The translations under genes were made by a program, and so were the position numbers. 64,000 nt of DNA from Sphingomonadaceae bacterium (GTDB lineage Bacteria; Pseudomonadota; Alphaproteobacteria; Sphingomonadales; Sphingomonadaceae): positions 537,547 through 601,546 of the forward strand of contig JACKKZ010000004.1 in the NCBI GenBank assembly GCA_024236195.1, given 5' to 3'. Shown piece by piece: positions 33,013 through 42,529 of the stretch. The stretch's first letter is position 1; each line of letters starts with the position of its first letter. The notes under the pieces are model-generated. The model saw nothing but the letters and a program-made list of their open reading frames with translations. It had not been told where the DNA came from and searched no databases.

Positions 33013-33092
33013 CAAGCCGCCGCGGGAACTTTCCCATACAGTCGGTCTTGATCGAATAATCCTGTTTGTCAGCCTCGGCAATCAGGAAACGC

Positions 33093-34514
33093 TCAGCCTA
33101 TGATGGACGGAAAAATCCCCGCCACCAGGATCGCGAACAGCGCGATCGGGCAGAGCCAGCACACCAGGAACCGCCAGAAGACGTGCAACCCGCCGGAGAG
33201 GCCATTTTCCGAATCAATCAGGCGTTTGTCTGCAATCCAGCCGACGAACACCGCCGTCAACAAGGCCGTAATCGGCATCGCAACCCGCGATGTCAGCGTG
33301 TCGAGCGTGTCGAGCACACCCTGCCCTTCAAACAGCGGGATAAAACCAAGCGGGTGGAAATCCGCCAGGCTGCCCGTGGACAGTGCCGAAAGTGCACCCA
33401 GAACCGCCGCACCCAGCGTCACGAGGATCGCGCTGACATGGCGCGACAGGCCAAACTTGTCCTTCACCCATGCAGTGGGCACTTCCATCAGCGCGATGGA
33501 ACTGGTCAGCGCGGCAAAGGCAACCATGATGAAGAACAGCAGGCCGATCAGTGAACCTACCGGCATTTCCTGAAACGCATGCGGCAGCGTCTGGAACATC
33601 AGGCCCAACCCGCCATTCGGCTCAAGCCCGGCCGCAAAGACAATCGGGAAGATGCACAGGCCTGCAATCAACGCCACCGCTGTATCCGCCCCCGCGATAA
33701 TGACAGATGTGCCTGCAAGGTTCACATCGCGCCCGACATAGGCGCCATAGGTCACCATCCCGGCTACGCCCAAAGAGAGCGAGAAGAACGCCTGACCCAC
33801 TGCCGCCAGCATGATCGGCCCAGTCAGTTTCTCCGGCTCGAATGTGAACAAATAGCTTACCGTCTGGGAGAAAGCGCCGCCAAAGGCACCGTAAATCGTG
33901 ATCGCCACCAGCAGCACGAAAAAGATCGGCATCAGCCATGTCGCCGCCACTTCAATCCCGCCGGACACGCCGCGCCAGACAAAGAGCAGCGTCAGCCCGA
34001 GGAAGAGGAAGTCCATCCCGACAGTCAACGGGCCATTGCCGATCATGGACGGGAACAAACCCTCTACTTCTTCAAAACTGGCGCCCTGGAATGCTCCGCC
34101 AGACAAGCCGGTGGTGAACAGGTCACTCAGGAACAACCAGATATAATTGAGTACCCAGCCGCCCAGCACACAGTAGAAGCTGAGGACAATGAAAGCCGAC
34201 AGGACGCCTAAACCAGCCACCCCGCCCCATGCCTTTGACGCACCCGACTGTTCAGCCAGCTTGCGATAGCTCTGCGGTGCGGAGGCTTGCCCGTGGCGGC
34301 CAATCAATGTTTCAGCCAGCAGGATCGGAAGGCCGATCAGCACAATACACAGGATGTAGAACAGCACGAAGGCACCGCCGCCATTGCTACCTGCCTCTGC
34401 CGGGAAGCGCACGAGATTGCCCAGCCCGACAGCCGACCCGATTGCCGCAAGCACAAAGGCAGTCTTTGACGACCAGCCATCCTTGCCCGCGCTGCTTGCA
34501 CCTGCTGCTGCCAT
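33093..34514 (-). CDS. Sodium-dependent transporter, NSS/SNF family
   Basis: About 473 residues, 11-12 membrane helices. WSSKTAFVLAAIGSAVGLGN followed by LVRFPAEAGSNGGGAFVLFY is the unmistakable first-helix Na+/substrate-binding motif of neurotransmitter:sodium symporters (LeuT fold), and SLSLGVAGMVTYGAYVGRD lies in the helix 6 region. Bacterial members import amino acids with Na+. ATG at 34514 gives MAAAGASSAGKDGW. Divergent from the orthocaspase gene across ~155 nt in which I see no clear promoter. Confidence 0.9.
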   Translation of the reverse strand: MAAAGASSAGKDGWSSKTAFVLAAIGSAVGLGNLVRFPAEAGSNGGGAFVLFYILCIVLIGLPILLAETLIGRHGQASAPQSYRKLAEQSGASKAWGGVAGLGVLSAFIVLSFYCVLGGWVLNYIWLFLSDLFTTGLSGGAFQGASFEEVEGLFPSMIGNGPLTVGMDFLFLGLTLLFVWRGVSGGIEVAATWLMPIFFVLLVAITIYGAFGGAFSQTVSYLFTFEPEKLTGPIMLAAVGQAFFSLSLGVAGMVTYGAYVGRDVNLAGTSVIIAGADTAVALIAGLCIFPIVFAAGLEPNGGLGLMFQTLPHAFQEMPVGSLIGLLFFIMVAFAALTSSIALMEVPTAWVKDKFGLSRHVSAILVTLGAAVLGALSALSTGSLADFHPLGFIPLFEGQGVLDTLDTLTSRVAMPITALLTAVFVGWIADKRLIDSENGLSGGLHVFWRFLVCWLCPIALFAILVAGIFPSIIG

Positions 34515-34669
34515 GGAATTTCCCCAACCTTGCCGGCCCTGGCGGACCAAATTTTATTTCCTCTGCAACGAAATGCCCTGCCCCGGCCCGGCAAGCAAGG
34601 GGCAAGAGGCAAAGCGACCCACGCATGCACAGGTTTGCACCGCAACGCGCTCCAGCGTATCACAGCGCC

Positions 34670-36367
34670 ATGCACCGCTTCTTCGCCTTGCTCGCACTCG
34701 TCTTTGCCGTCCTGGCATCCCCCGCCCATGCAGAATGCACAGGTGGCAGCGGAGAGCGAGGCGTTGCCTTGCTGATCGGCATTTCGGACTATGAAACGCC
34801 AGAAGACAGTAAAGGTTGGAGCAAGCTGCCCAATGCAGTGAATGACATAGACTATGTCTGCGATGAATTCCTGCGCGCCGGATACAAGGTCTTTCCCCTG
34901 CGCGATCCGACCTGGGAGCAGCTCGACCTCGCCATTGCCGATTTCCATGCCGCTGCGCTCGATGCGCCATCCGCAATTGTCTATTACGCGGGCCACGGCT
35001 TCGAATTTAACGGCCGGCAGTATATCGTCCCCGTCGATGCCCCGCGCACGACCCGTCGCAACCAGCTACGCTCGCGCTTCATACCCCTGCAGAACGTGCT
35101 TGATGCAGCGTCTTCCGCTCAGGAATTCAGCCTGTTTTTCATGGATGCCTGCCGCACCCGCGACCCGGTGATTTCAATCGAGGATGCTGACCGTGACGGG
35201 GATGGCAGCGCGCCGGGCACCATCGGACTGTTCACTGTCCCGCGCGGGGCGGTGATCTTTTCAACGGTGGCTGGCCGGCCCGCTTATGATGACGCCCCCG
35301 CAGGCGCCCCGCAAAGTCCCTTCGCCGCCGCAGTGGCCCGCAACATGGCCGTGCCCCAGCTGGAACTGGGGGATTTCTACGAAAACCTGCATCACGATGT
35401 GGTTGACCTGACCAAGGCCATGATGCCCAATGGCCCGCAATATCCGGCACTTTACAAGGTTGCCCCGGCGAAATTCTACCTCGTGGAAACGCTGACCGAG
35501 GATACCGTCTCCCCCCGCGCCGAAGCCACGCCCGCTCCCACTGTGGAAGGAACGCCTGTGCCGGTAACGCGCGGCGCGGAATCGCCTGCGCTTGACCTGC
35601 CATCCATGGAGCGCCTGGCGGTTGAAGACGGGCCTGTGCTGATTGGTGAAATCCTTAAGAAGAACACGCTGGAAACTTTGACTCAGGGGGCAGCGGCCGG
35701 CGACCCGGTGGCGCAATATGTCCTCGGCTATATCTACCAGCATGGTACCGGGGCGAAGCCGGACAAGGCCAAGGCCCGTCATTGGTTCGAGCAATCTGCT
35801 GCGCAGGATCATCCGCTTGGCCAGACAGCCCTCGCCTATTTCCTCGACCGCGAGGAGCAAGGGCAAGCGGAACGAGTCCTCGCCCTGTATGAAGCCGCCG
35901 CGGCCAAGGGCTTTGCCAAGGCGCAGAGCCAGCTGGGCTATGCGTTATGGTACGGAACGCTCGGAGCCAAGGACAGAGATCGGGCCATCAGCCTGTTCGA
36001 ACAGGCCTCTGCCTCCGGCCACGTCTTTGCCACCTATGCCCTCGCGCAATATGCGCCGGACAAGGCCGAGCTGGCCGAAGGCCGCCTGCGCAAGATCGCC
36101 GCCGCTGGTAATGCTGAAGGGGATAACTGGCTATGCGAACTCTATTATGTGAAACGCAAGGCTGCCAGCGTGGTCAATCATTGTGAAGCTGCCGCGCTGG
36201 CAGGCTACCCCGCAGCCCGCGCCATCTGGGCCGGAATGCTCGCGCGCGGCGAAGGCGTGGAGCGTGACGACAAACAAGCGCAATATTGGGCCAGGTTGGC
36301 CCTGACCGAACTCGACCCGGTCACGCGCAAGGAACTTTACGACTACACCGCCAAGAAAATCCTCTGA
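34670..36367 (+). CDS. Secreted caspase-like protease (orthocaspase) with Sel1-like repeats
   Basis: About 565 residues: a signal peptide (cleavage near SPAHA, residue 21), a caspase/peptidase C14 domain with catalytic dyad His109 (YYAGHGFEF) and Cys161 (FFMDACRTRD), a Pro/Ala linker around residues 285-310, then Sel1-like TPR repeats (AQYVLGYIYQHGTG, AKARHWFEQSAAQ, AKAQSQLGYALWYG) to the end. Both catalytic residues are present, so it could be active. Substrates and role in alphaproteobacteria are unknown; a periplasmic location follows from the signal. The ATG at 34670 is the only start that gives the signal peptide. Confidence 0.88.
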   Translation: MHRFFALLALVFAVLASPAHAECTGGSGERGVALLIGISDYETPEDSKGWSKLPNAVNDIDYVCDEFLRAGYKVFPLRDPTWEQLDLAIADFHAAALDAPSAIVYYAGHGFEFNGRQYIVPVDAPRTTRRNQLRSRFIPLQNVLDAASSAQEFSLFFMDACRTRDPVISIEDADRDGDGSAPGTIGLFTVPRGAVIFSTVAGRPAYDDAPAGAPQSPFAAAVARNMAVPQLELGDFYENLHHDVVDLTKAMMPNGPQYPALYKVAPAKFYLVETLTEDTVSPRAEATPAPTVEGTPVPVTRGAESPALDLPSMERLAVEDGPVLIGEILKKNTLETLTQGAAAGDPVAQYVLGYIYQHGTGAKPDKAKARHWFEQSAAQDHPLGQTALAYFLDREEQGQAERVLALYEAAAAKGFAKAQSQLGYALWYGTLGAKDRDRAISLFEQASASGHVFATYALAQYAPDKAELAEGRLRKIAAAGNAEGDNWLCELYYVKRKAASVVNHCEAAALAGYPAARAIWAGMLARGEGVERDDKQAQYWARLALTELDPVTRKELYDYTAKKIL

Positions 36368-36400
36368 GCCGCACCCAGCGCGCCAAAACAGGGAATATCC

Positions 36401-37273
36401 ATGTCCACTACGTTCCAGCTCGACACCTCGACCAGTCGCGCCAATCCCACTCCCGCGCCCATGCGCCGGCTGACCGTCCCCAAGATCCGCGCGCGCAAGC
36501 AGGACGGGAAGACGGAAGAACCGCTGGTGATGCTTACCGCTTACACCGCGCGGCAGGCGCAATTGCTGGATGCGCATTGCGACATGCTGCTCGTCGGGGA
36601 TTCGCTCGGCCAGGTCATTTACGGCCTGCCTTCCACGGTCCCGGTCACGCTGGAGATGATGGCCAACCATGCCGCGGCCGTGGTGCGTGGCAGCTATCAC
36701 TCCGTGGTGGTGTGTGACATGCCCTTCGGTGCTTATGAAGCCTCTCCGCAGCAAGCCTTTGAAAGCGCTGCCTATCTGCTCAAGCAAAGCGGCGCGGCGG
36801 CGGTAAAACTGGAAGGCGGGCAAGCCATGGCAGAAACCGTCGCCTTCCTAAGCCAGCGCGGTATCCCGGTCATGGGCCATGTCGGCCTCACCCCGCAGGC
36901 GGTCAACATGCTCGGCGGCTATGGCGCGCGCGGCCGCAGCGATGCGGAGGCGGAGAAGATCGTCTCCGACGCCAAGGCGCTGGACGATGCCGGAGCCTTT
37001 GCCGTTGTGGTTGAAGGCGTGGTGGAACCCATCGCCATTGCCGTAACCGAAGCGATTGCCTGTCCGACAATTGGTATCGGTGCCTCCGCCCGCTGCGACG
37101 GGCAGGTACTGGTTGCCGAGGATATGCTCGGCATGTTCGAACGTGTGCCGCGTTTCGTGAAAAAATACGGCAATATCGCCGAGACGATCGAGCAGACCGC
37201 TGCCCAATATGCCGAAGAAGTGCGCAACCGGTCTTTCCCCGGAGAAGAGCAGGTTTACCAGCCCAAGGCTTAG
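36401..37273 (+). CDS. panB: 3-methyl-2-oxobutanoate hydroxymethyltransferase PanB
   Basis: Ketopantoate hydroxymethyltransferase, first step of pantothenate synthesis, using 5,10-methylene-THF. 290 residues. Seen: MLTAYTARQAQLLD and LLVGDSLGQVIYGLPSTVPV (Mg2+ and substrate site), ADMPFG-like VCDMPFGAYE, VKLEGG, GHVGLTPQAVNMLGGY and the catalytic glutamate in VVEGV. Substrate 2-ketoisovalerate comes from the ilv pathway 30 kb upstream. Starts 33 nt after the orthocaspase gene on the same strand. Confidence 0.95.
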   Translation: MSTTFQLDTSTSRANPTPAPMRRLTVPKIRARKQDGKTEEPLVMLTAYTARQAQLLDAHCDMLLVGDSLGQVIYGLPSTVPVTLEMMANHAAAVVRGSYHSVVVCDMPFGAYEASPQQAFESAAYLLKQSGAAAVKLEGGQAMAETVAFLSQRGIPVMGHVGLTPQAVNMLGGYGARGRSDAEAEKIVSDAKALDDAGAFAVVVEGVVEPIAIAVTEAIACPTIGIGASARCDGQVLVAEDMLGMFERVPRFVKKYGNIAETIEQTAAQYAEEVRNRSFPGEEQVYQPKA

Positions 37274-37349
37274 CGTCACGCTTGCAGCAATCCCGCTCCA
37301 TGCCTAAGCGGCAGGAAATTTCGGCCAGACCATCCAGACAGGACAAAGC

Positions 37350-38396
37350 GTGTTCACATATTTTCGTGGTTCGATGATTTTTTCGATCATCTGCCTCGCT
37401 TTGGCGGGCTGGTATGGCTGGGAATCCAGTGGCACGATCCAGGGTACGGTCTCGATTCTCTGGATCGTTGTCGTCCTGTCGATCCTCGAAATTTCGCTGA
37501 GTTTTGACAATGCCGTGGTCAACGCCACCGTGCTCAAGGAAATGGATGACGTCTGGCAACAGCGCTTCCTGACCTGGGGTATCGCCTTTGCGGTGTTCGG
37601 AATGCGGGTGGTCTTCCCGTTGGCTATCGTCGCGATTGCTGCATCTATCGGGCCGATGGAGGCGCTGGACCTGTCGCTCAACCAGCCCCAGGAATATGAA
37701 CGGATCGTCTCCTCCGCCCATGTCGGGATTGCCGGGTTTGGCGGGGCTTTCCTCGCCATGGTCGGTCTGGAATTCTTTTTTGACCAGGAAAAGGAAATTC
37801 ACTGGATCCGTGATGTCGAGAAATTCCTGTCCAGTATTTCCGGGGTCAAGGCGATTGAAATTGCGTTCCTGTTGCTGGGCCTGTGGGGCGTTTCCACCAT
37901 GCTGGAACCATCAGAGGCCCTGACTTTCCTCATCTCCGGTATCCTCGGCATTGTGACTTTTATCGCGGTATCGGCACTCAACACCTGGCTCGAAGTGCGT
38001 GACGAGAAACGCCGCCTTGCCGGTGCTGCGGTGCGTTCCGGCCTCGGCGGGTTCCTCTACCTCAACGTGCTCGATGCGTCGTTCAGCTTTGACGGGGTGA
38101 TCGGGGCCTTTGCCCTGTCCAACAATATGGTGGTGATTGCGCTCGGCCTGTCGATTGGCGCTTTCTTCGTGCGTTCAATGACCATCATGCTGGTCAAGAA
38201 GGGGACGCTGGCCGAATATGAATTCCTCGAACATGGGGCGTTCTGGGCAATCATCGCGCTGGGCGGGATCATGCTCGCTTCGGCCAAATGGCATATCCCC
38301 GAAACGATCACCGGTTTGATCGGCGCCACGCTGATCGGGCTGAGCCTGTGGTGGTCCGTCCGCAAGAACCGGCGCGAGGCTGCTAGTCAGGCCTAA
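37350..38396 (+). CDS. DUF475 / TerC-like integral membrane protein
   Basis: A 348-residue membrane protein with about nine hydrophobic segments. Two acidic helices, SILEISLSFDNAVVNATVL near residue 45 and NVLDASFSFDGVIGAFALSNN near residue 235, are the paired (E/D)xSFDN motifs of the TerC/DUF475 family, thought to handle metal ions (Mn2+ export in some TerC proteins). No other tellurite-resistance genes are adjacent. Start at GTG 37350; an ATG at 37374 is also in frame. The last 14 nt overlap the convergent symporter gene. Confidence 0.83.
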   Translation: MFTYFRGSMIFSIICLALAGWYGWESSGTIQGTVSILWIVVVLSILEISLSFDNAVVNATVLKEMDDVWQQRFLTWGIAFAVFGMRVVFPLAIVAIAASIGPMEALDLSLNQPQEYERIVSSAHVGIAGFGGAFLAMVGLEFFFDQEKEIHWIRDVEKFLSSISGVKAIEIAFLLLGLWGVSTMLEPSEALTFLISGILGIVTFIAVSALNTWLEVRDEKRRLAGAAVRSGLGGFLYLNVLDASFSFDGVIGAFALSNNMVVIALGLSIGAFFVRSMTIMLVKKGTLAEYEFLEHGAFWAIIALGGIMLASAKWHIPETITGLIGATLIGLSLWWSVRKNRREAASQA

Positions 38397-39348
38397 GCGC
38401 CAACCGTTTGGCAATCGGGGCAGACAGCACCAGCTGGAACAGGTGGTATGTCAGCAGGGGCACCAGCACCATCCCGGCCAAGGCCGGGGGGAACAGCACC
38501 ATGGCCAGCGGCGCGCCCATGGCCGTGCTTTTGTGGGCGCCGGCAAACATGAAGGATATCCGGTCAGCTCGCGGATGCTTCATCAACCCGCCAACCAGCC
38601 ACGCCCCGATAAATCCGAAAACCAGCAACACGCTCACACCTGCAGCCAGCATGGCCCAGGAAGCAAGGTCGAGCTTGCTCCATATCCCTTGTTCGACAGC
38701 GCCTGAGAAGCCGACATAGACGGCGGTGGCTATGGCCAGCCGGTCCATCCATCCAACCAGCCCCTTGTGCTCCGTGATCCAGCGATGGGTCCGCGTCTGG
38801 ACCAACTGGCCGATTGTGAAAGGGAGGATCAGGATCAGGACGATCTTGAGCAACCCATTCCCGCCAAGCTGCACCTCTGCGCCGCCCCCCATCAGCGAGA
38901 AAATCGGCACAGTCACAAACACGCCCAGAATGTTGAGCAAGGCCGCCGCCACCACTGAATTGGCGACATTCCCGCCTGCCATGGACGTATAGGCCGTGGC
39001 CGATTGTACGGTGGAAGGTAGGGAGCCAAGATAAAGGAAACCCAGCGCCAGCAAGGGCGGCAGGTAATTGTCACCAATCTTCGCAATACCCATCCCGGCA
39101 AGGGCCATAGCCCCGAAGGAAAACAGCGCGAGCGCCCCAAGGAAGCGCCAATTGCCGACCCCGCGCAGCACGTCGGCCCGTTCAAGCCGCATGCCATTGA
39201 GAAGGAACAGCAGGAAAACCCCGGCATTGGAAACCATCTGGGCAAATTCGCGCGCCTCGCCCTTGGCTGGCACGATTGACGCGAGGACAATTGCCAGAAC
39301 CAGCAACCGGACCATCAGGTCAATTCGGGAAAACATGCTCCGCAACAT
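38383..39348 (-). CDS. Bile acid:sodium symporter family (SBF-like) transporter
   Basis: A 321-residue membrane protein with about ten helices of the SBF-like (YfeH type) branch. Seen: VFLLFLLNGMRLERADVLRG, LGSLPSTVQSATAYTSMAGG then NVANSVVAAALLNILGVFVT, the conserved crossover helix, and FAGAHKSTAMGAPLAMVLFP near the C-terminus. The transported solute is unknown. ATGs at 39348 and 39336 are both possible. Upstream lies the PEP-CTERM regulatory cluster on the same strand, 57 nt away. Confidence 0.86.
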   Translation of the reverse strand: MLRSMFSRIDLMVRLLVLAIVLASIVPAKGEAREFAQMVSNAGVFLLFLLNGMRLERADVLRGVGNWRFLGALALFSFGAMALAGMGIAKIGDNYLPPLLALGFLYLGSLPSTVQSATAYTSMAGGNVANSVVAAALLNILGVFVTVPIFSLMGGGAEVQLGGNGLLKIVLILILPFTIGQLVQTRTHRWITEHKGLVGWMDRLAIATAVYVGFSGAVEQGIWSKLDLASWAMLAAGVSVLLVFGFIGAWLVGGLMKHPRADRISFMFAGAHKSTAMGAPLAMVLFPPALAGMVLVPLLTYHLFQLVLSAPIAKRLALRPD

Positions 39349-39405
39349 GCCAGCGCCCTGCCCTTCACCGCAACAAATGTCGAGGCTTTGCTGGGGTGCG
39401 GCCCG

Positions 39406-41184
39406 CTAGTCGCCAAGTTTGCTGGCCTTGGCCATCAGCGCATTCGCCCCTTGCTGGTCACCTGCCTGCGCCAGCGCAACGCCAAGGATATTGGTCGCCA
39501 CACCGTTCATGCGTTGCAAGCCGTAGGCCTGGCGGGCCATGACCAGCGCCAGCTCTGTCTCGCCACTGCGCAGAGCCGCCTCTGCCCGTAGAGAAACCAG
39601 CAAGGGATCGCGCCCGCCGCCTGACCGCATGGCATGGTCAAGCAGCAAGGCCGCCTGAGCGAAGTCCTGCCGGTCAAAGGCGCGCCTTGCCAGCATGGCC
39701 ACGGCTTCGACATTGTTGGGATCACCGGCAACATGGCTGCGAAGCAGCGCCAGAGCATCATTCCTGCGCCCCGCTGCATCCAGCGCGGCGATCATCCGGC
39801 GGGTCAGCAGCCAAGGCCTGCGGACACGGGCGGATTGTTCGTACAGCTCCAGCGCAGGCCCGATCCGGCGCGCCGCCAGTTCGGCATCGCCCGCCAGACT
39901 GAGCGCATCGGCGGAGCCTGGATAACGGGCGCGGAACGCTTGTCCGCGCGCCGCTGCCGCTTCGCGCTGGCCGGATACAATCAAGCCGCGAACCAGTGAG
40001 AGTGCATCCTTGCCATGCTCGACACCGCGCGATTCCACTACTGCCAGCGGGGTGACCCCCGGCACGGCAATGAGGTTGTCCGTCCGTGGATGCGTGGCAT
40101 GGTCAAGATATATCGCCGCCTGCTCCCGTTGCCCCATCGCTTCATGCGCGCGGCCCACCAACGTTGCGAGATAGGGGGAAGCGCTGGGCAGCAAGGCCGC
40201 TTCTCCAAAGCGATGCGCCAGTTCGCGATGGCTGCCCTCCAGCGCCAGCGAGCGGGCCAGCAACAAGCGCACCCGGCGATTATCCGGTTGCAAGCGGGCA
40301 AGCCGGTCAAACTCTTGCGAGGCACTGGCATAATTTCCGCTGCGCATGTCGATAATGCCTGACAGCAACATCGCAGCGGGCATGTCGCGATGGGCCTGGT
40401 TGGTCAGCTGGAGCAGCCGCCGGGCGAGGTCATAATTGCCTGCCCGCGCAGCCAGCACGGCTTGCAGGTAGTAGGCCCGGGGATTGCGCGGATCGAGTTC
40501 CGTCATCCGCCGCACGACTTGCAGCATATCGCGCGCACGGCCCAATTCACCCAGCGTTGCCGCATAATCACCGAGCAGGTCGAGATTGTTCGGGTTTTGC
40601 TCTACCGCGCGTTCAAACCAGCTGAGCGCCGCCAGCATGCCTTCTGCATCGCGCACCAGCTGTCCGCGAAACTGCAAGGCTGCCGGATTATCCGGCCCCA
40701 GCTCCACAGCCTTGATGCTGGCCTTTACCGCCGGCAATTGCTCCCCGCCGCGATAGCGCAAGCGGCCGATATCAACCCAGAGGTTTGAATCATCGGGGAT
40801 GAACCCATAGGCACGGTCAAAGGCTTGCCCTGCTGCAGGCAAGTTCCCTTCGCGCAATTCCAGGCGGCCCAGCATGTGAAAGCCGTGGCCTGAGGTGCCT
40901 TCGGAGAATTCACCATCGCCAAGCCAGCGCCGGGCCTCGGCCAGTTCGCCCTGCCCCAGTTCGGCTTCCCCCAGATAGGCCGCCAGCTCTTCACGCGGCG
41001 TTCCGCCGTCCAGCAGGCCGCGCAGGATGATCTCCGCCCCCAGCGCATCACCATTGCGCAGTGCTTCCTTCGCCGTCTCCACGGAGGGTGGAGGCGGTGG
41101 GGGATCGCCGCAAGCAGCAAGCAAGAGCAGCAAAGCCGCCCCTGCCCACAGCCGGAAGCGGGAAAAGTCAGGCGTGAAGGTCAT
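39406..41184 (-). CDS. prsT: TPR-repeat lipoprotein, PEP-CTERM system PrsT-like
   Basis: About 592 residues: a lipoprotein signal with lipobox LLAAC (Cys ~ residue 25), a short proline run, then TPR repeats through most of the length (e.g. AYGFIPDDSNLWVDIGRLRY, AVEQNPNNLDLLGDYAATLG, DELDPRNPRAYY-like segments). Location immediately after a PrsR-type regulator and PrsK-type kinase identifies it as the PrsT protein described with exosortase/PEP-CTERM systems. Probably involved in polysaccharide-associated assembly at the envelope. ATG at 41184 starts right before the signal; it overlaps prsR by 17 nt. Confidence 0.8.
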   Translation of the reverse strand: MTFTPDFSRFRLWAGAALLLLLAACGDPPPPPPSVETAKEALRNGDALGAEIILRGLLDGGTPREELAAYLGEAELGQGELAEARRWLGDGEFSEGTSGHGFHMLGRLELREGNLPAAGQAFDRAYGFIPDDSNLWVDIGRLRYRGGEQLPAVKASIKAVELGPDNPAALQFRGQLVRDAEGMLAALSWFERAVEQNPNNLDLLGDYAATLGELGRARDMLQVVRRMTELDPRNPRAYYLQAVLAARAGNYDLARRLLQLTNQAHRDMPAAMLLSGIIDMRSGNYASASQEFDRLARLQPDNRRVRLLLARSLALEGSHRELAHRFGEAALLPSASPYLATLVGRAHEAMGQREQAAIYLDHATHPRTDNLIAVPGVTPLAVVESRGVEHGKDALSLVRGLIVSGQREAAAARGQAFRARYPGSADALSLAGDAELAARRIGPALELYEQSARVRRPWLLTRRMIAALDAAGRRNDALALLRSHVAGDPNNVEAVAMLARRAFDRQDFAQAALLLDHAMRSGGGRDPLLVSLRAEAALRSGETELALVMARQAYGLQRMNGVATNILGVALAQAGDQQGANALMAKASKLGD

Positions 41185-42529
41185 ACTGCTTGAGCAAGTC
41201 GTATAGCGTCGGGCGACTGATGCCGAGCAGCTTGGCCGTATTGGAGATATTGCCTTCCGTCCGGGCCAGCGCATGACGGATCACGACGCGGTCCGATTTC
41301 TCGCGGGCACATTTGAGGTTCAGCACATCCGTGCCGCTTTCCTCGTCATTGCCGAGGTCGAGATCCTCCGCAGTCACCAGTTTGCCATCCGCCATAATGA
41401 CCGAACGCTTCACCCGGTTTTCCAGTTCGCGCACATTGCCCGGCCAATTCCATGCGTCGATGGCGGCCAGAGCATCTGGTGCAAAGCCTTTGACCTGCGG
41501 GTTCATTTCCTTGGCGAAACGCTGGAGGAAGGCCTTGGCCAGCAGGATTGCATCACCGGGCCGCTCCGCCAGCGACGGGATTTTCACCACGATTTCAGCG
41601 AGGCGATAGAACAGGTCTTCGCGGAAGCGACCTTCTGCAATCATGCCTTCGAGATCCTGATGCGTGGCACATACGATTCGCGTATCCACTGCGATGGGCT
41701 TGCGCCCGCCGATCCGCTCGATGGAACGCTCCTGCAGGAAGCGGAGCAATTTGACCTGCAATTGCAGCGGAATGTCGCCCACTTCGTCAAGGAAAAGCGT
41801 GCCGCCATTGGCTTGTTCGATCTTGCCTTCAGTGGTCTTGACTGCACCTGTGAAGGCACCCTTCTCATGCCCGAACAATTCGCTTTCCAGCAAGTTTTCC
41901 GGGATCGCCGCGCAATTGATGGCGACAAAGGCGCCATCCGCGATCGCTCGCATCATGCAAACCGCGCGCGAGCAGTTCCTTGCCGGTGCCGCTTGCCCCC
42001 AGCAGCATGACGGACGCGCTGGTATTGGCCACACGCTCAATCGTCCGCGCGACCTTCGCCATCTCCGGTGCGCCGGTAATCAGACTGCCCAAGACGCGGT
42101 TATCATCGCCCACGCGCGCGGCTAGCCGCTGGTTTTTCTTCCTCGATTTCGTGAAGGTTGAAAGCCCGTCGCACAATCAGGCCGAGCGCTTCGATATCCA
42201 CCGGCTTCTGGTAGAAATCATAAGCTCCATGCTTGATTGCATTCAGCGCGCTTTCCGTGCGCCATGGCCACTCGCGACGATCACTTTCGTGTCGGGCTTG
42301 AGTGCCATGATCGCATCAAGCACAGCGAAGCCTTCTGGGTGCCATCGGGATCAGGCGGCAGGCCAAGATCCAGCGTCACCACGGCAGGCGTTTCTGCCCG
42401 CATCGCCGCCAGCGCCGAATCCCGGTCCCCGGCGATCACGACTTCAAAATCGTCATAGGCCCATTTGAGCTGCGCCTGCAGGCCCTCGTCATCCTCGATC
42501 ACGAGCAGTTTGGGTTTGTGGTCAGCCAT
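41168..42529 (-). pseudogene. prsR: PrsR-type sigma-54-dependent response regulator, broken by several indels (probable sequencing errors)
   Basis: In order: receiver domain (LLVIEDDEGLQAQLKWAYDD, phosphoacceptor in VTLDLGLPPD), AAA+ sigma-54 domain (GASGTGKELLARGLHD Walker A, ELFGHEKGAFTGA, NGGTLFLDEVGDIPLQLQ) and a Fis-type HTH (NISNTAKLLGISRPTLYDLL). The frame changes near 41946 (GCGATCGCGGATGG region), near 42133 (an extra A in the GAAAAACC run), near 42262 (a missing G in CGGAAAG) and near 42336. All correct to a normal ~453-residue PrsR. ATG at 42529 overlaps the prsK stop. Confidence 0.85.

Noticed and set aside
34229..34669. Longer N-terminus for the orthocaspase (start 34229)
   Set aside because: Would run through the divergent transporter gene and bury the obvious signal peptide at 34670.
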